A stretch of DNA of 64,000 nucleotides, taken from DASZQY01 sp963843565. Its GTDB lineage: Bacteria > Pseudomonadota > Alphaproteobacteria > Rhizobiales > Kaistiaceae. Positions within the stretch are counted from its first letter, which is position 1. Each line of letters begins with the position of its first letter. The notes under the pieces are model-generated. The model was not told where the DNA came from. It ran no database searches and worked only from the letters and a program-made list of their open reading frames with translations. Position numbers and translations under genes: made by a program. The DNA is taken from NCBI GenBank assembly GCA_963843565.1, contig CAWJKY010000003.1, positions 434,001-498,000 of the forward strand, written 5' to 3'. Shown piece by piece: positions 25,080 to 32,700 of this stretch.

Positions 25080-26108
25080 TTATTCCGCCGGCACCATCGC
25101 CGGCCGCCGCGTGGCCTCCAGGTGGGCCCAGTGCGGGCGCTTAAAAAGGAAGCGGAACGCAGTGTTCCGGACCAACCAGAACAGGACCAGCGGGAAAATT
25201 ACCCCGGCGATGGTGACGACGACCGAGATCGAGCCGATATCCTCGATCAGCGGGTACTTCAGGAGCGCGATGCGGGTGGCGGCCATCGGCAGGAAGAAGG
25301 CGAGGTAGATGACGATGGAGTGGTGCCCGCAGTAGCGGATCGGAGCCATCCAGTCGCTCTTCGACAGGATGGTGGATAGCGTGACGACGGCCACCGCGCC
25401 GACGAAGCCCAGGGCAAGGCCGATCCCCGGGATTTCCGAGTAGCCGTTGAAGACCGCGTAGGCCTCGACCACGCCCCAGATCGCCAGATAGGCGATCGCC
25501 GCCCAGCCGTAGCGCAGGACCATCGCGGCGAAGCGGAAGATGTGCGGCGCGAAGACGTAGCCCGAGTAGAAATAGACGAAGCGGAGCGCGAATTCGTCTG
25601 GGATCGTCCAGCCGGTGTGGATATTGGACATCTGCAGCCCGGCGCCGACCAGCCAGATCAGCCACCACGGCACGATGTCCTTGAGGGCCTTCACCAGCAC
25701 GAAGAAGATCGGCAGCAGGTAGATGAACCAGATCGTGCCGAATGGGTCGATGAGGGCGACGAGATAGGCGCGCAGCACCTCGGGCGCGCCGGCGTTGCCG
25801 GCGATCTCCGGCGCCTTGAAGGCGAACTGGATGGTCAGCCACAGCAGGTAGAAGTAGGCGAAGTGGAAGACCTTCTTGTCGAGGTAGGTGCGCCAGTCGC
25901 GGTCGATGACGCGGGCCAGGAACAGGCCCGAGATCATGAAGAAGTCGGGCATGCGGAACGGCTTGGCGAACGCGACGACGTAGCCCATCCAGCCGTCGGA
26001 GCCGGCGGCGGCCTCGACGCCCAGCGTCGAGTGCATCATCACCACCATGATGATGCAGAAGCCCTTGGCGTAGTCGACCCAGGCGACCCGCTGTGCGTCG
26101 TTGTTCAT
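25080..26108 (-). CDS. Acyltransferase 3 family membrane protein
   Basis: 342 residues with about ten hydrophobic segments. It begins 'VAWVDYAKGFCIIMVVMMHST', the AT3 signature in which the His in the first helix is catalytic, and continues 'MPDFFMISGLFLARVIDRDWRTYLDKKVFHFAYFYLLWL', the second conserved block. AT3 proteins acetylate or succinylate extracytoplasmic sugars such as O-antigen, exopolysaccharide or osmoregulated glucans, taking the acyl group across the inner membrane. GGACGAG precedes ATG 26108. No glycan cluster is adjacent, so the target is unknown. Confidence 0.87.
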   Translation of the reverse strand: MNNDAQRVAWVDYAKGFCIIMVVMMHSTLGVEAAAGSDGWMGYVVAFAKPFRMPDFFMISGLFLARVIDRDWRTYLDKKVFHFAYFYLLWLTIQFAFKAPEIAGNAGAPEVLRAYLVALIDPFGTIWFIYLLPIFFVLVKALKDIVPWWLIWLVGAGLQMSNIHTGWTIPDEFALRFVYFYSGYVFAPHIFRFAAMVLRYGWAAIAYLAIWGVVEAYAVFNGYSEIPGIGLALGFVGAVAVVTLSTILSKSDWMAPIRYCGHHSIVIYLAFFLPMAATRIALLKYPLIEDIGSISVVVTIAGVIFPLVLFWLVRNTAFRFLFKRPHWAHLEATRRPAMVPAE

Positions 26109-26197
26109 GGTGTGGCACTCGTCCGCATTTTCCGCCGTCGATCCTCGGCGGGAACTTAGGACAACGCGCCCCGGAACGCTCCAGTTTGTCTCGAATT

Positions 26198-26485
26198 TCA
26201 GGGGTTAGGGTTAAGCCCCGGCGCAAGCCCGGGCGCCTGGCCGCCGCCGTTCAGCCCGGGAGCGCCGCCGCCGCTGAGCCCGGGCGCGAGGCCCGGCGCG
26301 GGGCCGCCGACGTTCGGCGCGCCGCCACCGGTCACGAGGCCGTCGATTCCGGCCGGCGGCACCGGCGGTGCCGGGTCCATGGTGAGCCGCGCGGTCACGT
26401 AGATCGCTGCAAGCACAAGCAGCCCGAGCGCGATGTAGAGGCGCATGCGAGCGCTGCCGCGGCTGGCCGATTCCTTCTGTGACAT
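26198..26485 (-). CDS. Small single-pass protein with Gly/Pro-rich tail
   Basis: 95 residues from ATG 26485 (AGGTGA upstream; GTG 26515 would add ten residues). A basic N-terminus leads to one membrane helix at about residues 15-34 (LYIALGLLVLAAIYVTARLTM). The remainder is low-complexity Gly-Pro-Ala with repeats of GGGAPG/L and APGLAPGL, predicted outside the cytoplasm. No family recognised. It lies between tRNA-Asn and the acyltransferase gene on the same strand as both. Confidence 0.6.
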   Translation of the reverse strand: MSQKESASRGSARMRLYIALGLLVLAAIYVTARLTMDPAPPVPPAGIDGLVTGGGAPNVGGPAPGLAPGLSGGGAPGLNGGGQAPGLAPGLNPNP

Positions 26486-26524
26486 GGCTTTGTCACCTGT
26501 CGGAGTTTGGCTCACGTAAGCGTG

Positions 26525-26600
26525 TGGCTCCCCGGGCTGGACTCGAACCAGCGGCCATTCGATTAACAGTCGAATGCTCTACCAACTGAGCTACCGGGGA
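26525..26600 (-). tRNA. tRNA-Asn (anticodon GTT)
   Basis: 76 bases including CCA on the minus strand. Acceptor TCCCCGG pairs with CCGGGGA, the anticodon stem TTCGA/TCGAA closes loop CTGTTAA, giving GTT, and the T-arm carries TTCGAGT. Only copy of this tRNA seen in the window. Confidence 0.97.
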
Positions 26601-26725
26601 TCGGCACGTGCCCTCAGGCCGCTGGCCTATAGCAAAGGCGAGCGACATTGCAAAGGGAGACCGAATTCGGTTGCCGCAGGCCGTAGGTGGCCCCATGTTG
26701 CAACCAGGGCGAGGAGAGCGAGGCC

Positions 26726-26986
26726 GTGCCGAAAGTCCGGATTGGACGATTTGCGATCGAGCTGCCGCGGAACCGCATTATCCGCATGGGCCTCGGCATC
26801 CTCCTGGTGCTCGCAGGCGGCCTGTTCGGCTTCCTGCCGATCCTCGGCTACTGGATGGTGCCCCTCGGCCTTCTGGTGCTCGCCGCCGACAGCGCCGTGA
26901 TTCGACGCTGGAACCGAAAAGCGCTGGTCGCCATCGTCAGCTGGTGGAAGGGCCGCAAAGCGCGTCCCAAGCGTGATCCGGCGTGA
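26726..26986 (+). CDS. Small two-helix membrane protein, PGPGW-like
   Basis: 86 residues from GTG 26726; GAGGAG and GCGAGG stand upstream, and a longer in-frame start at 26687 has no such signal. Two hydrophobic stretches make one hairpin: 'MGLGILLVLAGGLFGFLP' and 'GYWMVPLGLLVLAADS', followed by a basic Trp-containing tail (VSWWKGRKARPKRD). The GFLPILGYWMVPLGLL core resembles the putative PGPGW transmembrane family and small proteins often found next to tRNA-Asn in Rhizobiales. No function is known. It precedes the cobalamin riboswitch but is separate from it. Confidence 0.65.
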   Translation: MPKVRIGRFAIELPRNRIIRMGLGILLVLAGGLFGFLPILGYWMVPLGLLVLAADSAVIRRWNRKALVAIVSWWKGRKARPKRDPA

Positions 26987-27037
26987 GCCGGTTGCGCTGT
27001 TCGACGTTCCTCCGTAGGTTCGTCCCGTCAAGAGCGA

Positions 27038-27221
27038 CGGTTCGCTGGAGCGAGAAGCTCCGGCGTTAAACGGGAATGCGGTGAGGAATAGGGTCGAACC
27101 CGCCAAATCCGCAGCTGCCCCCGCAACTGTCAGCGGCAAACGTCCGCCCGCAAGAGCCACTGGGAAACCGGGAAGGCGCGGGAAAGTAGGATGCCGCGAG
27201 CCAGGAGACCGGCCGTCGCGT
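27038..27221 (+). ncRNA. Cobalamin (AdoCbl) riboswitch
   Basis: The conserved cobalamin aptamer blocks are in order: GGGAATGCGGTG near 27072, CTGCCCCCGCAACTGT at 27115-27130, GCCACTG..GGGAAGG at 27156-27175, and the B12 box AGCCAGGAGACCGGCC at 27199-27214. It ends about 45 bases before cbtB. It should shut down the cbtBA-cob operon when adenosylcobalamin is plentiful, by sequestering the ribosome site or by early termination. No separate T-run terminator is visible, so translational control is more likely. Confidence 0.93.
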
Positions 27222-27265
27222 CAACTCTAGCCATCCGTCGGTGGGACGGAGAAGGAGACGCGACG

Positions 27266-27451
27266 ATGCATTCGTCACCTGCGACCGCACCTGCAATTCC
27301 AGCATCGAACCTTTCCGCGCGCATCGTCCCGGCGCTCGCCGCGATGTGTCTCGGGCTCGCGCTGTTCGTGACGACCGGCTTTGCTTGGCCGGCCGTCATC
27401 CACAACGCGACGCACGACATGCGCCATTCCCTCGGCCTGCCCTGCCACTAG
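27266..27451 (+). CDS. cbtB: Cobalt transporter subunit CbtB
   Basis: 61 residues. One membrane helix (about residues 20-44) and a C-terminal His-rich end (IHNATHDMRHSLGLPCH) that probably binds Co2+. This is the CbtB form found directly after B12 riboswitches and before CbtA. GAAGGAGA precedes ATG 27266 at 7-8 bases. It works with the five-helix CbtA encoded next to bring cobalt into the cell for corrin insertion. Confidence 0.9.
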   Translation: MHSSPATAPAIPASNLSARIVPALAAMCLGLALFVTTGFAWPAVIHNATHDMRHSLGLPCH

Positions 27452-27463
27452 GGGCGTTGGCCA

Positions 27464-28165
27464 ATGTTGCGCAATCTGATCATCAGCGCCGCTGGCGCTG
27501 GTCTCGCCGTCTGCCTTGCGGTTGCCGGCGTCCAGTATTTCACCACCGAGCCGCTGATCCTCCACGCCGAGGTCTTCGAGACGGCGGACGAAGCGCCGCC
27601 GGCATCCGTCGCGAGTGAAGCGGTGACGCCGGCCGCCCACGTCCACGACGAAGGCGCCTGGGAGCCAGCCGACGGGCTCGAGCGGACGGCCTATACGCTC
27701 CTCGCCGACTTCGTCATCGCGGTGGCGGTGTCGCTCATGCTGCTGGCGGCGATGGTGCTGAAGGGCGATCCCATCGACGCCCGGCGCGGCCTCGTCTGGG
27801 GCGCCTGCGGGTTCGTCGCGCTGTCGCTGTTGCCGGCGCTTGGCCTGCCGCCGGAACTCCCCGGAACGCCGACAGCGGATCTTTTGAGCCGTCAGGCCTG
27901 GTGGCTCGGAACCGCGATCGTCTCGGCGGGCGGCCTGTTCGCCCTGTTCTTCGCGCGCCCGTGGTGGGTCCGGGTGGTGGCGCTCGCGGCGATCGTCGCG
28001 CCGCACGTCATCGGGGCGCCAGCCCCGCCGAGTTTCACGGCGAGCTATCCGGCCGGCCTCGCCGGCGAGTTCGTCGCGGGCTCGCTGGTGGTGAGCGCGG
28101 TGCTGTGGTCGCTCTCGGGCCTCGCCTCCGGGTGGCTCTACGGCCGCGTCGCGGCGCAAAGTTGA
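27464..28165 (+). CDS. cbtA: Cobalt transporter subunit CbtA
   Basis: 233 residues with five to six membrane segments (about 5-24, 68-90, 102-120, 142-160, 165-185 and 205-228). A histidine-bearing periplasmic loop (VTPAAHVHDEGAWEPADG) and 'GLPPELPGTPTADLLSRQAWWLGTAI' are family features. ATG 27464 follows cbtB by 12 bases. CbtA/CbtB is a predicted cobalt permease under B12 riboswitch control in alphaproteobacteria. It is followed after five bases by cobU, so uptake and synthesis genes share one message. Confidence 0.9.
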   Translation: MLRNLIISAAGAGLAVCLAVAGVQYFTTEPLILHAEVFETADEAPPASVASEAVTPAAHVHDEGAWEPADGLERTAYTLLADFVIAVAVSLMLLAAMVLKGDPIDARRGLVWGACGFVALSLLPALGLPPELPGTPTADLLSRQAWWLGTAIVSAGGLFALFFARPWWVRVVALAAIVAPHVIGAPAPPSFTASYPAGLAGEFVAGSLVVSAVLWSLSGLASGWLYGRVAAQS

Positions 28166-28170
28166 GCGCC

Positions 28171-28707
28171 ATGCCCGTCCACACCCTCGTCCTCGGCGGG
28201 CAGCGCTCCGGCAAGAGCCGGCACGCCGAGGCGCTGGCGCTCGCCACCGGCAAGGCGCCGGTCTACCTCGCCACCGCCACGGCCGGCGACGACGAGATGG
28301 CGGCGCGTATCGCCCAGCATCGCGACCGCCGCCACGCGAGCTGGCGCGCGGTCGAGGAGCCGCTCGATCTCGCCGGTGCACTCGCCCGCGAGGCAAAGCC
28401 CGACGCCGTCGTGCTGGTCGAGTGCCTGACGCTCTGGCTCACCAACCTCATGGGCGCCGGCCGCGACCCCGATGCCGAGACGGAGCGCCTCGTCGCCACC
28501 CTCGGCACAGCACGCGGCGACGTCATCCTCGTCACCAACGAGGTCGGTTCCGGCATCGTGCCGGACAACGCGCTCGCCCGCCGCTACGCCGACGCCCTCG
28601 GCATCCTCAACCAGCGCGTCGCCGGCGTCTGTGATCGCGTCATCCTGATGGCCGCCGGCTTGCCGCTCGCCGTCAAGGAGCCCGCCGGCCGGAAGGAGCC
28701 GCTGTGA
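28171..28707 (+). CDS. cobU: Adenosylcobinamide kinase / adenosylcobinamide-phosphate guanylyltransferase
   Basis: 178 residues. P-loop GGQRSGKS at residues 9-16 (LVLGGQRSGKSRHAEALAL), then 'YLATATAGDDEMAARIAQHRDRR', which holds the guanylylated His region, 'LVECLTLWLTNLM', and TNEVGSGIVPDNALAR, all CobU/CobP signatures. It phosphorylates adenosylcobinamide and attaches GMP, activating it for the nucleotide loop. Its last codon and stop overlap the GTG start of cobW. Confidence 0.95.
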   Translation: MPVHTLVLGGQRSGKSRHAEALALATGKAPVYLATATAGDDEMAARIAQHRDRRHASWRAVEEPLDLAGALAREAKPDAVVLVECLTLWLTNLMGAGRDPDAETERLVATLGTARGDVILVTNEVGSGIVPDNALARRYADALGILNQRVAGVCDRVILMAAGLPLAVKEPAGRKEPL

Positions 28708-29708
28708 ACGCCGCCCGCATCCCCGCGACCATCGTCACCGGCTTCCTGGGCGCCGGCAAGACGACCCTCATCCGCCGGCTGCTCGCCGAGGCCGCCGGCC
28801 GGCGCATCGCGGTGCTCGTCAACGAATTCGGCGACATGGGCTTCGACGGCTCGGTGATCGCCGATTGCGACGACTCCTGCCGCCCGTCCGATATCGTCGA
28901 ACTTACCAACGGCTGCATCTGCTGCACGGTCGCCGACGAGTTCATCCCGACCATGGAGAAACTCCTCGCCCGCGATCCGGCGCCCGACCACATCGTCATC
29001 GAGACCTCCGGTCTGGCGCTGCCACAGCCGCTGGTTCGCGCCTTTGCCTGGCCGGGTGTCGCCCACCGCGTCACCGTCGATGGCGTTGTCACCGTCGTCG
29101 ACGCTGTGGCGGTGGTCGCCGGCCGCTTCGCCCCGGATCCGGAGGCGACCAAGGCGGCGATCGCCGCTGACCCGGCCATCGACCACGACGACCCGATCGA
29201 GGAGCTGTTCGAGGACCAGTTGCGCTGTGCCGATCTGGTGGTCATCGGCAAGGCGGACCTCGTGTCACCTTCCGACCTGGACGAGACCGAGGCGATCGTC
29301 CGCCGCGAGGCGCGGCCGGGAACCGGTGTGGTGCGCGGCGCGCCGCCGGCGTCGGTGCTCCTCGGCATCTTGGCGTCGGCCGAGGGCGACATGACCGGCC
29401 GCGAGAGCCATCACGAACTGGAGGGCGAGGAACACGACCACGACGATTTCGTCAGCTTCGTCGCCGACCTCGCGCCGGCTGCCTCCCTCGAGGCGCTGAA
29501 GGCGAGGGTCGCCGCGGCGCTTGCCATCCCCGGCGTGCTGCGCGTCAAGGGGCGCACCACGGTGGCCGGCAAGGCGGCGGCCGCGGTGGTGCAGGCAGTC
29601 GGTCCGCGCGTCGAAGCCGCGTTCGCGCCGGGCGCTGCCAGTGGCCTCGTCGTCATCGGTCTTCGCGACATGGACCGCGCGGCGGTTGGCGCCGCGCTGG
29701 GCGGATAG
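28704..29708 (+). CDS. cobW: CobW family GTPase, metal chaperone for cobalamin synthesis
   Basis: 334 residues, COG0523 G3E GTPase. Walker A GFLGAGKTT at about residues 12-20, the metal-binding CxCC motif in NGCICCTV near 73, 'VIETSGLALPQP' for Walker B, and GKADL in place of NKxD. A His/Asp-rich loop (HHELEGEEHDHDD) may bind metal, and the CobW C-terminal domain closes the protein. It probably delivers Co2+ to the CobN chelatase encoded next. GTG 28704 overlaps the cobU stop by four bases with GGAAGGAG ahead. Confidence 0.93.
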   Translation: MNAARIPATIVTGFLGAGKTTLIRRLLAEAAGRRIAVLVNEFGDMGFDGSVIADCDDSCRPSDIVELTNGCICCTVADEFIPTMEKLLARDPAPDHIVIETSGLALPQPLVRAFAWPGVAHRVTVDGVVTVVDAVAVVAGRFAPDPEATKAAIAADPAIDHDDPIEELFEDQLRCADLVVIGKADLVSPSDLDETEAIVRREARPGTGVVRGAPPASVLLGILASAEGDMTGRESHHELEGEEHDHDDFVSFVADLAPAASLEALKARVAAALAIPGVLRVKGRTTVAGKAAAAVVQAVGPRVEAAFAPGAASGLVVIGLRDMDRAAVGAALGG

Positions 29709-29710
29709 GC

Positions 29711-32700
29711 ATGCACCTTCTCGCCGGCGACGTCGGGCGCATAGACGATGGCGACAGCGCCGTCGATCTCGCGCAGGCGCCCGGCGACATCGTCGTGTTA
29801 TCCGCCGCCGACACCGAGTTGGCGGCGCTCGCCGCCGCCGCTGCCGAACGCCCCGCCGGCGCGCCATCGCTCCGCTTCGCCAACCTCGGCCAGCTCGCCC
29901 ATCCGCTGTCCGTCGATCTCTACATCGAGAAGACGGTGGCCGGCGCGAAGCTGGTGGTGGTGCGCGTTCTGGGCGGCGCAGGCTACTGGCCCTACGGGCT
30001 GGAGCAGTTGCGCGCGCTGGCGCGGCGTGGCGGCCCGTGCCTGATCGTGGTCCCCGGCGAGGCCACGTGGGACGAGACGCTGGAACCTTGCGCGACGCTG
30101 CCGGCGGAGACCTGCCGGATGGCGTGGCGCTATCTGGCGGAAGGCGGCGCCGAGAACATGCGCCGCGCGCTCGCCTTCTTCGATCATCTGATCGGCGCGA
30201 GCGAAGCGCCGCCGCCACCGCTCGTCCTGCCCCGCGCCGGGTTCTACTGGCCGGGGGAGGGGGAGGTGCCCCTCGATTCTGTCGCCGCCCGTGCCGCGGC
30301 CGGCCAGCCGGTCGCGGCGCTGGTCTTCTACCGGGCGCTGGTCCATGGCGACTCCACCGCACCCATCGACGCGCTGGTCGCGGCGCTTGCCGACGAGGGG
30401 ATCGCGGCGCTTCCGGTTTTCGTGGCGAGCCTCAAGGACCGCGAGTCGGAAGCGCTGATCGCCGACGCCTTCGCCCTCCTGCCGCCCGACATCGTGTTGA
30501 CCACCACGTCCTTCGCCGTCTCGAAGATCGGCACGGTGCACGCCGGCACGATCCTCGACGCACCCGGACGCCCGGTGCTTCAGGTGGTGCTCGCCGGTTC
30601 CAGCGAGGCGGCGTGGCGCGGGAGCCCGCGTGGCCTCTCGCCCCGCGATCTCACCATGAACGTGGTGTTGCCCGAGGTGGACGGGCGCATTCTCACCCGC
30701 GCGGTTTCGTTCAAGGAGGCGCGGGGCGCCGCGACCGTCTATGCGCCGGTCGCCGGTCGCATCCAGTTCGTCGCGCGACAGGCGGCGGCGTGGGTGAAGT
30801 TGGCGCAGAAGCCTCCGGCCGAGCGCAAGGTTGCGCTGGTGCTGTCGAACTATCCAGACCGCGACGGGCGCATCGCCAACGGCGTCGGCCTCGACAGCCC
30901 GGAAAGCACGGTCCGCCTGGCCGCCGCGATGGCGGACGCGGGCTATGCGCTGGCGGGCTTCCCGCAGTCCGGCGCCGCACTGATGGCGCTGTTGCTTGCG
31001 GGACAGACGAATGCACGGAGCGACGAGGGCGGATCCCCCTTACCCCGACCCTCTCCCCGCCGGGGAGAGGGGGTGGCGGAGCGGGCTTCACGTTCTTCCC
31101 CTCGCCCCGGAGGGGAGCGGGGTGAGGGGGCTCGCAGGCCGGATGGTGAGAACCTTCCTCTCCCCGACTACCGCACTTTCTTCGCCACTCTCCCGCCGCC
31201 CCTCCAATCCGCGCTCACCGAGCGCTGGGGCGCACCCGAGGACGACCCCTTCTTCGCCGAGGGCGCCTTCCGCCTCGCCATCCATCGTTTCGGCAACACA
31301 GTCGTCGCGATCCAGCCCCAACGTGGCTATTCCATCGACCCGAAGGCGACCTACCACGACCCCGACCTCGTCCCGCCGCACCACTACCTCGCCTTCTACG
31401 CGTGGCTGAGGACGGCATTCGCCGCCGACGCGGTCGTTCACATCGGCAAGCACGGCAACCTCGAATGGCTGCCCGGCAAGGCGCTCGGCCTGTCGGAGAC
31501 CTGCTGGCCCGAAGTCGCGCTCGGCCCCACGCCGCTGATCTATCCGTTCATCGTCAACGACCCCGGCGAGGGTGCGCAGGCCAAGCGGCGCGCCTCGGCC
31601 GTCGTCGTCGATCATCTGATGCCGGCGATGACCCGCGCCGAGATCCACGGCGAACTGGCCGAACTCGAGACGCTGGTCGACGAGTATTACGTTGCGGCCG
31701 GCATCGACAAACGCCGGCGCGACTATCTCGCTGGCGAGATCGTGGCGCACGCCGAGCGCCACGGCCTCGACCGCGACCTCGGCATCGCGCGCGACACCGA
31801 CCGGGGCGCAACGCTCCGTGCCCTCGATGCTCATCTCTGCGAACTCAAGGAGATGCAGATCCGCGATGGGCTGCACATTCTCGGCGCCTCGCCGGAAGGG
31901 CGCCTGCGCACCGATACGCTGGTCACCATCTCGCGCGTGCCGCGTTCCGGCGGCCGCTCCGAAGACGCCTCGCTCCATCGTGCCCTGGCGGACGATCTCG
32001 ATCTCAACTTCGACCCGCTCGATTGCGACCTCGCCGCCGACTGGACCGGTCCGCGACCGCAGATGCTCGCGTCGCTCTCCGACGCTCCTTGGCGCAGCGC
32101 CGGCGACACGGTCGAGCGCATCGCGTTGCTGGTCTCTGTTCTCATCTCCGATCTTGGGCAAAGTCGCGACCCCAACCTCCCCCTTGAGGGGAGGTCGGCT
32201 TCGGGAGGGGGCGAAGCGCGTGAGAGCGCCAATCTGGCGACGCCTGATCTCATCTCCGCTCGTCCCCGCGAAAGCGGGGACCCAGGGCAACGGGACAGGC
32301 CACATCTCAAGCCCCTGGATTCCCGCTTTCGCGGGAATGAGCGGATTGAGATTGGTCCCTGCACCGCCGCCGTCCTCGAATGGATCGCCGCCGACCTCGC
32401 TCCGTCACTGGACCGATCGGGCGCGGCGGAGATCGCTGCCGTCCTGACTGGCCTCGACGGGCGCTTCGTTGCCCCCGGACCATCGGGAGCCCCGACGCGC
32501 GGGCGACCGGACGTGCTGCCGACCGGCCGCAACTTCTATTCCGTCGACGTGCGCGCAGTGCCGACCGCCGCCGCATGGACGCTCGGCCGCCGCGCGGCCG
32601 ACGCGCTGGCGCTTCGCTACTTTCAGGACGAGGGTGCTTGGCCGCGGTCGATCGCGCTCTCCGCATGGGGCACGTCGAACATGCGCACGGGCGGCGACGA

